DNA from: Blasia pusilla
Taxonomy: Eukaryota > Marchantiophyta > Marchantiopsida > Blasiales
Reading direction: 5' to 3'
DNA: 64,000 bases
NCBI GenBank assembly: GCA_050084515.1
Contig: CM114272.1
Coordinates: 7,006,001-7,070,000, forward strand
Shown here: positions 9,701 to 19,832 of the stretch, piece after piece
Position numbering within the stretch: the first letter of the stretch is position 1
How the letters are laid out: every line of letters starts with the position of its first letter
The notes under the pieces: generated by a model
What the model saw: the letters and a program-made list of their open reading frames with translations, nothing else
The model's database searches: none
Told to the model about the DNA's origin: nothing
Program-made: the position numbers and the translations under genes

Positions 9701-11640
9701 ACCAATCGGAATATCCCACTCCGGTTGTCGAACATACATACACCAGGTATAAGCTACTCACGATCAATGGCTGGACGGGCTGGTAATGCACCCATCTTCG
9801 CCGCTGTTGCCTGCCAAGTAGCACTGGTACTCAATGCTACACCTGACATAGAGGGTCGCTCCACCGCAACACCCTCATCCACCTAAGTACGTGTAGCAGT
9901 AACATCCCCACGTTCACACAACGTGGCTACTAGTTGAAATACATGAGCTAAGTCAACTCCTAAAGCCATCAGCTCCGTGGCCGAAAATAATGGGGATCCC
10001 AACACTGAAGTTGCCATCCGCAATATTGCACTAGATGCTGCATCCGTGTCTACTACACGCACCTCGAGACAACAAGATGTAGATGCTATGGGTCCAACTC
10101 ACAAGACACCACCGTCCCAGTGGTCGGCTCAATAGGCTGCCATATAAGGAAACATGGATGGAGTCCTAAGCACCTAGAGACAACAAGAATGATGGGAAGC
10201 CTAGCTTGCCTCGTAGTGGTAGGGGTAGCCCTCACCCCTCTATGGGTCCAACTCTACCACAAGTAACACCACGTGGCTAACGACGCGCTCGAGTGGCTCC
10301 TCAGAATGATCGTGATTTGATGCCTCAACCTCCAAAGTCGGCGTTCCAAAATATCCCACTCGCCATATAAGAGAGATCATCCCCTCCATAAGAGATGGAA
10401 GCCCAAATGCAATGGTACGTCCCCGAAGTGTCCCTCCTGATCTATGCTAGATACTACTATTACCACCATAGTAGCCAATGTCCACTTCTCCTTCACCATG
10501 TTAAGCTCAATCGTAGAGCACATGGGTCAATGTGGGTGAATCATCACTGTAAGAGTAGTGGTAGGGTACCGGCCTCGAGCTGAGCCTCAATCACACCCTG
10601 GATAACTGAAATCAGCGTCGCCGTGATACGAGGCTCTCCAACCACTGGTCCACCTCTACCATCCCTACCACCTCTACCACCTCGGCCTCTCGGATGGTGG
10701 GGCACTACCTCCACTAGTACCCCCACGGCCCACTCAACGTCGGGCTGGGCGGCATAGTAGGAGTCTGATCTTAACTTTGGATGAAGATCAAAGCAACGCA
10801 ATCTCAGGATGATGGTCTCCCCGATGGTAATGATCCACCAAGAAACAACCCCTTGGGGCCAATCGAGGTATCAAACTCCAACATGAATCCTCAAAAGTAT
10901 TGTCGTGGGCCCTTCGAAGTCCGTCGGCCCATGTCCCAAAATATCCCACACCTGGTCTCCCCGTCCCTCTTGATCACACTTCGGAAGTGGAAAAGGTAGC
11001 CGATACCTCAAGTTGGGGCCGACCGAGGCCCATCCTCCAAAGTTCATCTCCCATCCTCTTGGGGATCACCTCCACATATCCAACATGGTCATCACTGTCC
11101 TTCAGAGCTGCGGGGCAACAAATGAAGGCAATGGTGTCCTCGCAAATGGAAATCAAGTGTCCCTCTAGGACTTGAATGAGGTCGTGTGTACCTCAAAATA
11201 TCCCCATGGAGGGGACTCCCACTAGGTCCTACTATTACCACCACCACTACTGAGCTACAGGTTAAGAAGGGGTGGTCTTCCGAAAAAATAGCCCAAAGAT
11301 GGATGACGGTATGAAGTAGTAGTTGTATCCCCTCTGAATGTGGATGTCACTACTCTCTCCTTCACCATGTTAAGCTCATCGCCCGTTCTATGGAGAGAAT
11401 CTTCTCAGATAGAGCAAACACATGGGTCAATGTGGGTGAATCATCACTCATAAGACACATCCTAGCATCACGCACCATGCAACGCAACTCGATTCATCAG
11501 AAATCCGCAACGCTATCCAAGATCCAATACAAGTAGCAACAAGAACCTCTCATCCGATCTGGATGAACTTCCAGGAGCCTCCAAGCTCTCCACATCAATC
11601 ACACTTCCACAATCAACTCCCCCTAACCAGCAAGATCCAC
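9701..11640 (-). pseudogene. Decayed and internally duplicated gypsy gag region
   Basis: Readable pieces on the minus strand are not collinear. A gag C-terminal block (DDSPTLTHVFALSEKIL) is at about 11455-11390, preceded by VRDARMC. A Gly/Arg-rich N-terminal block (RGRGGRGGRDGRGG, then TATLISVIQGVIEAQLEAGTLP) is at about 10801-10560. A second, shorter copy of the C-terminal block follows at 10552-10440. A gag-pol linker (ALGVDLAHVFQLVATLCERG) is at about 9950. The repeated CACATGGGTCAATGTGGGTG run (about 10520 and 11410) confirms a partial duplication. No CCHC knuckle could be recognised. The middle of gag, which survives in the relative at 58440-59080, is missing here. Confidence 0.65.
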
Positions 11641-11711
11641 CAGATTTCCACCTCCAAAATAGGCCACAATCATCCAGCTACCATCGATCTATCCCTCGAG
11701 TTCTTTGAGTG

Positions 11712-12077
11712 AAATCCGTGAAAGACCTACTGTCATAAAACACGTATAGAATCACATACAATCGAGCCAAACCCACTCCACGATGGGAGAATCCAAGTCG
11801 AAGCTTGCGGGAACCACCATAGTCAAGAGCTCTACTCATTATCAAGGCTAACTCCCAACGTAACAGGCTCAACTCAAAGAACTAACTGTTCTTTGAGTGC
11901 ACTCCACACTATATCCTCCAACCTAAGAGCGGGCCCTATTGGAAAAGTCACCCTCAACTGAGTAACCCCCAACCCTATGTATGAAACCGCATCTCTACCT
12001 AGACACTGCGGCCCTACATAAGGTATGGCCTCTACTAGCACACTATACTCTACGACATAATCCGTATGGTCATGACA
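11712..12077 (-). repeat. 5' LTR remnant of the gypsy element
   Basis: 366 bp matching 4062-4427 with about ten differences, mostly transitions. It starts TGTCATGACC at 12077, next to the second GCTA target duplication. The 3' ~108 bp of the LTR and any primer-binding site are replaced by unrelated sequence. A TTCTTTGAGTG microhomology at the break also occurs inside the LTR. Confidence 0.85.
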
Positions 12078-12081
12078 GCTA

Positions 12082-12330
12082 GTGGCATCCCAAATTCGGA
12101 TTCCTTCCTTTGGCAACCCACTTCATAGACTTGACTCCTCTCAAGTTTTGATCCACGTTTGGTCCAGGTTTCTCAGTCGCGACCTCAACATATGCAACGT
12201 GAAACCTCGCTTACGTCTCATCTCTTGTCTCTTCTCCGAGACCACTCCACCGCGCAAACCATCTTAGCGTGAGCCTTCTAGTGTTTAAATGTTCCGCTTT
12301 GGCGCTCGTTTGGCCATAAGGGTCACGACA
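12082..12330 (+). mobile_element. Right part of the split ~1-kb LTR
   Basis: Continues the LTR interrupted at 3953. It matches the 3' portion of the copy at 57386-58356 (GGCAACCCAC, GACTTGACTC, then a GTTTGG...AAGGGTC-CGACA end). It ends ...CGACA at 12330, followed by the second GGTGG target duplication (12331-12335). Confidence 0.85.
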
Positions 12331-12335
12331 GGTGG

Positions 12336-12760
12336 CAACGATGAAAAAGATCCATCTATACAGTCGACTTTATGATTGACATCGATCTATCCTCCCAGCC
12401 ATAAAGATGTATTGGGCTATGGGGGAGAACTTTAACTCCTTCCTTACGGATTGTGTTCATCATCTCCATATTGAGTCAAGGAATGGGTTTTCCTTAGCTA
12501 CAACGATTAGTTATTGTCAGCAACGGGTCTCCATAGCTTTGCAATGTGCCCACACTAATGGAATTTTGTGGCAAGCTCAGATTGTGGGAGACGCCAACGC
12601 TAGAGGCCCACATAGTGGCAGTCATAGCTCTCTAGGTGTTGTTGATGTTGTCTCTACTATTGGTGAGTTTCACCTATACGGGGTACCCCCTTTCCTTTTT
12701 CTGGGCCAGTTGTGGCCTTCACGTATATGACTTTTTGGCTTCAAGTTATACTTGAAAATC
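12336..12760 (+). mobile_element. LINE (RLE-type) 3' fragment, right half
   Basis: Resumes the LINE where it stopped at 3199. It aligns with 41070-41480: a TATA-AGTCGACTT block, GGGAGAACTTTAACTCCTTCC, then GGAGACGCCAACGCTAGAGG near 12588 and a 3'-UTR-like end (TTTTTCTGGGCCAGTTGTGG). An open stretch from an ATG at 12407 runs to 12730 but lies entirely in this remnant. Confidence 0.85.
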
Positions 12761-13047
12761 CTACAAGATTTAGACTCCAAGGAGGCTGCAACCTAGCTTG
12801 GAATTTAATTTAGATTTTAGTGACTCTCCACATTTGAGGTCATGACATCTAGATGCAAGATGATTTTGGCATGAATAAGATAACTTTGGAAATCTTTTAT
12901 AGAGACGGTTCTAAATATACTACTAATATGAAAAATGCATAAGCATAAACCCAAAAATAAGCCCAAAATTATCAAAATTGTAGTGTGGGTTAATGGCCAC
13001 GAGTAGTGGCTTAAGAAGGATTATTTGGACAAAGGAGGGACGAACTA

Positions 13048-14056
13048 TGTTGTGCACCTACTCTCTTGAATGCCAATCTTAGATGTCAGAGAAGCTTGTA
13101 TTCAAGATGTCACACTCTCTTTACTGATTTGCACCTAAACACACTCACATTAGCCACAGTTTGGGTCAACCAACCTTACGTCTCATGTGTCTTGGTCTTA
13201 GGCCATCCTTCAAGCCCATTTGATGAAGATAGGGACAGATACTGACCTAACCTCTCACTCCCCAACATAGGCAAGTCCTTCAAGACTTGGCACATACTTC
13301 CTTGATAGTCTAGGAATCTAAAACGGTGCTACCACGCCTAGCGATTCCAATTCCCGAATGGACCTCGAATGAGTTTCTGAGTGAGAATCAACATCTCTGT
13401 CACATGTCAAAATCCAAGGTTGATATTCTGAACTGGCCTACTTGGACTTGGACTTGGCTTGGTGTCCAAACCTTGAAGAAAATCTCTCAATCCATCCCAT
13501 GCCCTAGGTTTACCTTTGTGGTTCCCAAGATGGGGTTCATATTCCAGATGCCCTTCGAGATCCGCCCCCTTATATATAGTTTCCGAAATCACCATCCCCT
13601 CCCTACCTTTAGGAAAGTCCTCTTGGTCCGCTCCTTGTGGCCCTCAACACAACTATCATTCCTATAATTTAAAGATGGTTTTGAGATCTCTGCTCATGCA
13701 TTTGTCTAGATTTTTAGTGCATTGGAATCATCCCTCAACAAGCGTTTAAACACCATCTTATTCATCCCAAATGCATCTTGGGTCTAGTCGTTATGAACTC
13801 AAACATGGAGAGCCCCAAACGGTTCTAAGCCCAGTTATAGGTCCCCTTGGCACGTAACATTTGTGGGACTTGAGCTCTTCTTAAAGTTTGCTTGACGTTT
13901 GGTCTTGCTCACCTAGGTCACAACCCCCAACCTTTGAAACACCCATTAAGGCTCGTGTCTCACTCATGAGACTTTGATGCGATTCCCTCTAAGAATGAGT
14001 CCATTAGATTTTTGATGGTATGCATTGGCGCGCGTTTGGTTATGAGGGTCGCAACA
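13048..14056 (+). mobile_element. Solo LTR of the ~1-kb family
   Basis: 1009 bp from TGTTGTGCACC to GTCGCAACA, collinear with the split copy at 3200/12330 and the inverted copy at 57386-58356. Flanking pentamers AACTA (13043-13047) and AACCT (14057-14061) match at four of five positions, a probable decayed target duplication. No coding sequence. Confidence 0.75.
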
Positions 14057-14480
14057 AACCTATCTCTTCAACTATATATAAAGAGAGGAGTCTTCAAGGA
14101 AGTTTGGAGCTTAAATCTCATATAGGGAATCATTGAGGTTGAGGCAAGGGCATAGGATGGATTGGGAAGTTGCCATTAGGGTTTTAACACCAAGTCAAAT
14201 TGAGGTAGTCCAATTTTGGGCCCTAAACTTGGACCTTGACTTAGGGCTCAATTATCAAGTTTCAAACAGAGACTCATTTGATCTATATTATGCAGATGGG
14301 AAACGCTATATGTGTTAGAGCCATTTTGGATCCTTGGACTATTAAGAAGGTATGTGTAAGTTTTGAGTGGTTCACTTTTGTTGAGGAGTGAGCAGTTAAG
14401 TCGATATCTAGCCATGGTTAGGATTGTTAAATCTAAGGGGAAACTTGAGACCTAGACTCATAAGAGACTTTGTTAACCCA
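14057..14480 (-). repeat. Partial inverted copy of the same LTR family
   Basis: TATATATAAAGAG, TCTTCAAGG, TTGGGAAGTTGCCATTAGG and AAGTCAAATTGAGG blocks align in order with 57870-58100 read on the plus strand, which is the minus orientation of the LTR. A fragment therefore lies tail to tail with the solo LTR at 13048-14056. Boundaries are approximate. Confidence 0.5.
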
Positions 14481-14687
14481 AAAAGTGGTCAATACAAGTG
14501 TTTGGATACATACTGGTAACCAAAGTGTTGACTTCTTGGACGCAATCTTATGTGGCATATAGACCAAAGTTCAAGAAAGTAGGAGCACTACATGGACAAG
14601 ATTTATTTCTTTTTCAAAAAATGAAGAAGTTGAATGGAAGGTTTGTAAATGAAAGAGGAGGCTTTACACTGATTTTTAAAATAAAAA

Positions 14688-15716
14688 TCTAGATTATTAT
14701 GGGAGAGTGCTTTCTTGACTTGCAAACACCTATCTGATTGACACGTTGTAACTGGGCAGCAAGAAAATGTTTCACATGCTATGGGCAGCAAGAAAAAAAT
14801 TTGAATATATGTACAATATCATGAATCTCTTCCCTTCACAGGCTATACACTAACTCTTCAAACACTTTTTTATTTCCCGTGCATCGCACAAACATCTTAT
14901 CTATATTATTATGGGAGAGTGCCTTCTTGATTTGTAAACACCTATTTGCTTGACACGTGACAACTGGGCAACAAGAAAATGTTTCACATACTACGGGCAG
15001 CGAGAAATTTTTTTGAATTTATGAGCAACATCGTTAATCTCTTCCCTTCACGAGATATACACTAGCTCTTCAAACATTTGTTTATTTCCCATGCATCGCA
15101 CGAGCATCTTATCTATATTATTATGGGAGAGTGCCTTCTTGATTTACAAACACCTCTCTGTTTGGCTTGTGATAACTCGGCAACAAGAAAAGGTTTTACA
15201 TGCTATGGGCAGTAAGAAAAAATTTTGAATTTATGTGCAGCATCATTCATCTCTTCTCTTCACGGGCTATACACTAGCTCTTCAAACACTTTTCTATTTC
15301 CTGTGTATCGTACGGGCACCTTATCTACATTATTATGGGAGAGTGCCTTCTTGTTCTGGGCAACAAGAAAATCTTTCACATGATACGGGCAACAAGAAAA
15401 AAATTGAATTTATGTGCAACATCATTAATCTCTTCCCTTCACGGGCTATACGCTAGCTCTTCAAACACTTTTTTATTTCCCATGCATTGTGTGAGCACCT
15501 TATCTATATTATTATGGGAGAGTTTCTTCTTGATTTACAAACACCTCTCTGCTTGACACATGGCAATTGGGAAGCAAAAAAATGTTTCGCATGTTAAGGG
15601 CAGCGAGAAAAAAATTGAATTTATGTGTAGCATCAATAATCTCTTCCCTTTTACTGGCTATACACTAGCTCTTCAAAAAAAATTATTCCCTATACCTTGC
15701 ACGGACACCTTACTAG
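14688..15716 (+). mobile_element. Head-to-tail array of five non-autonomous Helitrons, period 212 bp
   Basis: Units start TCTATATTATTATGGGAGAG (or a close variant) at 14688, 14900, 15112, 15324 and 15503, with lengths 212, 212, 212, 179 and 214. Each ends in a CGTGCATCGCACG-type segment and CACCTTA or CATCTTA. Internal junctions run TTA directly into TCTATA, and only the last unit ends CACCTTACTAG followed by T, the canonical Helitron 3' end. The 5' terminus resembles that of the 16004-25951 element. Unit 4 has lost about 33 bp. No coding capacity. Mobilisation by the neighbouring Helitron is inferred. Confidence 0.88.
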
Positions 15717-16003
15717 TAGAATTTAGGAAGGACAACCGAAAAAACTAATGATTTTTTTTTCAAAATAGGGGTTTTCCTTTGGGAGGTGCATAATGGATCC
15801 ATACCAATATAAATTAAATAAACCCCTTTTGGAAAAAAAACCCTATAATCAAGACTTCAACAAGAAAATGGATGGGAAGAATTTTTCTTTCGAAGGGAAG
15901 AGGAATTATTTTTTTCTAAGAAGGAAGAAGTTGGATGGAATGTTAACAAAAGAAAGAAGAGGCTTTAGGGTGGGGCTTCGCTTTCTTAAAAAAAATTCCA
16001 ATA
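15717..16003. other. Spacer between the Helitron array and the large Helitron
   Basis: AT-rich. Its right part (AGAAGTTGGATGGAATG...GAGGCTTTA) resembles 14620-14670, immediately left of the array. The two insertions therefore seem to sit in related host sequence, or one was copied with its flank. Confidence 0.5.
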
Positions 16004-16018
16004 TCTATACTATTATGG

Positions 16019-16032
16019 GAGAACGCGTTCTC
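16019..16032. repeat. 14-bp perfect palindrome near the Helitron 5' end
   Basis: GAGAACGCGTTCTC, 15 nt inside the 5' terminus. The short non-autonomous copies share the preceding terminus but not this palindrome. Confidence 0.7.
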
Positions 16033-16173
16033 AGAAGTGCAACCAACCAGCCTTCTGCCACGTGGACATTTCGCCAAATGAGGGATCGACAGATTGGATT
16101 ATGATGGTTGTTTTCTCATAGCCGTTGGATGGTGCATTTTAGGGTTTAGGGTAATCCGCCGCTTCAGGCTTTT

Positions 16174-16320
16174 TATGCGAGTGGTCAAATTTTTGTCCTT
16201 GGACAGTTAAGATCTTCGGGAGAAGGGACATTCGTTGATTTTATGCGAGTTTTCAAATTTTCGTCCTTAGAACAGTTAAGATCTTCGGGAGAAGGGACGT
16301 CCGTTGATTTAAATGACCTC
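16174..16320. repeat. Tandem duplication, unit about 72 bp
   Basis: TTTATGCGAGT...CAAATTTT followed by ACAGTTAAGATCTTCGGGAG and AAGGGAC-TCCGTTGATTT occurs twice in succession. No coding meaning is evident. Confidence 0.7.
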
Positions 16321-17016
16321 TCAGTTAGTGAAAAGTTGGCGAGAGGGATCAAGACGATGCGTTCAAGTTTCAAACCCCCGGGGGGCATTGTATTTATTGC
16401 TGCACAGAGATTAAAAATCTCCAATGTGCTCTCGACAATCAGGTGACAATTTATTTGCTTTATTTTCAAGGCGTGCATTCTGAGGTAATATTGCTATTAC
16501 AAGTGATGCAATAGATTCCGAACTCTACCTCTAGCAATACACATGGTAACATTCTAATGTTTGTATGCTCCCTACAAACCAGGTGGTGCTGTCTGGTTTA
16601 GATTCATCAGCTTCAAGCGTCAGAGCCCATCTCTGATTCCGACTTATTTGCATCTCTAGCGGCTCCCAGACCTGCGGCCATTTTGGACAGAGGTGAAAAA
16701 TGATCCAGGTGGTGCTGGATCGTTTAGATTCATCAGCTTCAACTGTGAGCCCATCTACAGCTCCGACTTCGTCTGCAGCTCGAGCGGCTCCCGAGCACGG
16801 TTACTACTCGACTCAACTCCAGCTCTGTCTCCCGCTCCTCCTCCGGCTGCAGCTCTGGCGGCTCCCGAGCACGCATACTACTCGACTCAACTCCAGCTCT
16901 GTCTCCCGCTCCACCTCCGACCGCAGCTCCATCGACTCCCTAGCACGAGCTCTACTCGGCTCGGGTCCAGCGGCTCCTGAGCACGGCTCTCAGACCTGCG
17001 GCCATTTTGGACAGAG

Positions 17017-17646
17017 GTGCAAAACGAAATACATCCAACCAAACATGGCAACCAGAGTCACAGTAGCGCAAGTCAACACAAGGAAGGGAAGAGTGTGTCT
17101 AAGGCAACTGCATCCAAAAAGCATTATGGTGTAAAGTCACCTGATGTTGAACCATTGGAAAGCTCCAAGTGGTCCCCCATATCTGGAGAAGAAGTCATGC
17201 GTTTGAGTAAGTGGAAAAAGTCATACTTTCCAAGCAGTCCTTGGGGAGAGAGACTCACTCCCGAACATGCTCCAGGCTTCGAAGGTGGGGTGAAGGATTC
17301 CCTTCCTGCTGGATCACACCCTGCGTTGTCGGACAAGGGGTATCATCCCGAACCAATTGAAGGTTTGGGAAACGATGTTTTTATTGAAGTCCAGGGGACG
17401 CCCCCATATCGACTTAGAAGGACCACTAACGAGAGGGTCAACACGAACGAGAGTGGATCTGCAAAGAAACGGCAGAGAACTCCGAACCTCAATGTAAAAC
17501 ATCAGCATTCAGAGTCTCATAGGACATCCCCTATTCAGGTAGAAAGACCTACTACATGCGTCTCAGAACCACAGGAGATGAACAAGTCACCTCAGAGAGC
17601 ACCAACTGGAAAGAGTGTGGTAGTTAATATACATATTTGGAGATGA
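17017..17646 (+). other. Unassigned 209-residue open frame inside the Helitron
   Basis: A long open stretch without an ATG start (first codon GTG), encoding a hydrophilic Ser/Pro/Lys/Arg-rich sequence with basic runs such as SAKKRQRTP. No domain, signal or membrane segment is recognised. Upstream, 16570-17000 contains two diverged copies of a segment (CAGGTGGTGCTG, then TTTAGATTCATCAGCTTCAA). Helitrons often carry host exons, so a captured gene fragment is possible. It may equally be chance. Confidence 0.3.
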
Positions 17647-18179
17647 CCTTCGTAGCTAGGAGAGAAAGAGTTTGCAGATGAATCATCTGTAGCAAATGAC
17701 ACATGTAATGCTATCTTTGAGAAGCAAGTGACTTATGGAAGTTGTGTTATCCCATGTATGAATTTCTGTCACAAGACTCTCCCTCCCTAGCTATCAGTAC
17801 TCAACTCTGGGAGAACGCGGATTATGATGGGGCTGCCTTAGAACTTAGTGCAACCGCCAACCCATGGAGGCGAACCGGACCTACACCTAGGAACTGTTCC
17901 ATCGAGTAGACACCTTCTTGCATCGAATGAGCGGTGCATCGAAATGTAGAGAAAGCTGAAACCAGCACCAAGATCACTAAGATCACTAAGTCCACTAAGA
18001 TAGTCTATGGGTGGGCGCAACTCGAACGCATCGTCTTGGAAGTGGACGTGAGAGGAAGTGGGAGAACTGTTCCATCGACTAGACTCTTCATCAGATCGAA
18101 ACAAGCACGCGCCAAACGATGTGCACAAGACCCTAATCAGCCAGCCAAACAACAGTCGGGAACCATCGGCATCGCTGAG

Positions 18180-18660
18180 TGAGAGCAAACACGCCGAGCA
18201 AGTGTTTGCTGCAATGTAGTTTGACCAAGTGAGTGCAAAGCCGAGCAAGTGTTTGCTGCAATGTAGCACCTGACCAAGTGAGTGCAAAGCCCGTGAGGCT
18301 TAGAGCGAGGTTGAACCATCCATGCAGAAGACCAAAGACGGAGAATGAGCGAGAAGACCAAAGACGGGAGAACCAAAGCAATGCCGCCTGTACCGGAGTG
18401 ATGCATAGCCGTGTGAGAGCGGAGTCCTCTAGGAGAAGTGCGGAGCCCGTGAGAAGACCAAAGAAGAAACCTAGAATCTTTGCCTGACCAAGAGACGCAC
18501 GCCGGCCGTGAGAGCGGAGTCCGTGAGGCAGAGTGCGGAGCCCGTGAGGCAACTATGCTGAGAAGAACAAAGACGAAACCACAGAACGCTCTAAAGTGAC
18601 ACACAGCCGTGTGAGAGCGGAGCCCGTGAGGAAAAGCGGAGCCCGTGAGGGGCGAGACGC
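18180..18660. repeat. GC-rich short-motif repeats in the Helitron
   Basis: GAGCAAGTGTTTGCTGCAAT occurs twice (about 18197 and 18243), followed by many copies of GGAGCCCGTGAGG or GGAGTCCGTGAGG up to 18650. Not a recognised gene. Confidence 0.6.
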
Positions 18661-18714
18661 TGGCAAATCGAACGCATCGTCTTGGAAATGGACGTGAGAG
18701 GAAGTGTTGGAAGG

Positions 18715-19095
18715 CGCCCGTTAGAAGGTGGGAAGGGGGAAGGGGTGGGGCGGCCGTGTCTCAGACGCTGGCCGTCTGATTTAGGATCGAACGATCCTAA
18801 TTACGGAAGGGTTAGGGGGGAAGGGGGGGGTGGGGGTGGCCGCGTCTCAGACGCTGGCCATCCGATTTAGGATCGAACGATCCTAATTACGGAAGGGTTA
18901 GGGGAAGGGGGGGCGGCGCGTCTCGGGCGCGTCCGTCCGATTTAGGATTGAACGATCCTAATTACGGAAGGGTTAGGGGAAGGGGGTGGGGCGGCGCGTC
19001 TCGACGCGCTGGTCGTCGATTTAGGATCGAACGATCCTAATTACGGAAGGGTTAGGGGGGAAGGGGGTGGGGGCGGCCGCGTCTCAGACGTGGTC
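18715..19095. repeat. Minisatellite, about five units of 80-95 bp, with palindromic core and G-runs
   Basis: Each unit has a G-rich part (GGGTTAGGGG, AAGGGGG, GTGGGG), a CGCGTCTC-GACGC segment, and TTAGGATCGAACGATCCTAA, whose 9-nt arms are exact reverse complements. It ends AATTACGGAAGGGTTAG. Composition differs sharply from the AT-rich surroundings. The G-runs could fold as G-quadruplexes. Confidence 0.85.
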
Positions 19096-19103
19096 CGTTC
19101 GAT

Positions 19104-19146
19104 CCCAGATCTAACGGTCCACAAAAAGTGGACCGTTAGGTCTGGG
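19104..19146. repeat. Stem-loop with 19-bp arms and A5 loop
   Basis: CCCAGATCTAACGGTCCAC, AAAAA, then the reverse complement with one mismatch. It follows the minisatellite directly and precedes the AT-rich leader of the RepHel gene. Confidence 0.8.
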
Positions 19147-19832
19147 CAACATCAGGAAGTTATAAAGGCGGCGCCAACTGTGGGTAGGGTGGTTCGGGAT
19201 AGATTCGGTTGTAGGTTTGGGATAGGTCGGGTAGGTTTTTTTTCCGATTTTCTTTTCCGGATTTCCTTTTTCCTTTTTCCAATTTTTCTTATTTTTCCAA
19301 ATTTTCCTTTTTCATATTTTTCCAAATTTTCTTAAACATCCCAACTAGAATAACTTTTATATTTTTTTCTTCTTAAAAAAAACATTAATTTCTCATTCTC
19401 TTTCTCTTAAAATTTTTCTTTTAAAATCTTCCTCTAAAATTGGTTTATGTCTAGCTCGAAACTTTTTCATTCTCTTTCTCTTTTTTTCTCATTTTTCCAA
19501 TTTAATTTTCATAATTGTCTTTCTCGACTATTTTACAGGAATTTCTTTTTCAATTTTTAATAAGCAGTTCTGTGGTGTGTAATGTAGATGGCAAGTGGAG
19601 GTGGATTATTATTGAACGTGGAGAGACGGCCGCTAGGTGTTATCACAAATATACCGATTCTACAACAAAATTCAGGGAGACAAATCGAAGAATTGAAGAA
19701 CACCTCTCCGATGTAAGCACCTTTCTTTGGGAGAACAATGGAAGCAACCTATTTCCATTTCCACGATACGCCTTACATCCCATGTTTTGTATGTATATAC
19801 TAAAATGATACAATCTTGGAATTTTTGCATAG

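Larger units (their letters stand above)
3954..12077 (-). mobile_element. Ty3/gypsy LTR retrotransposon encoding a DNA methyltransferase and a PHD finger
   Basis: 8124 bp, reading from 12077 down to 3954. The order is 5' LTR remnant, gag remnants, protease, DNMT3-like cytosine methyltransferase, RT, RNase H, integrase, PHD finger, 3' LTR. The outer edges are TG...CA, flanked by the 4-bp duplication GCTA (3950-3953 and 12078-12081). Excising the element plus one GCTA restores a continuous older LTR, which fixes the boundaries. RT-RNase H-integrase order places it in Ty3/gypsy. The copy is dead: at least seven in-frame stops, several frameshifts, a deletion in the integrase core and rearranged gag. 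The two LTR segments differ at about 10 of 366 positions, so insertion is fairly recent in spite of the decay. Confidence 0.93.

Noticed and set aside
12407-12730. 107-residue ATG-initiated open frame
   Set aside because: It lies wholly inside the LINE 3' fragment and aligns with the end of the LINE endonuclease region; not an independent gene.
18137-18604. Overlapping minus-strand open frames of 139-155 residues in the Helitron
   Set aside because: They arise from a GC-rich short-motif repeat region readable in several frames; no domain or consistent codon pattern.
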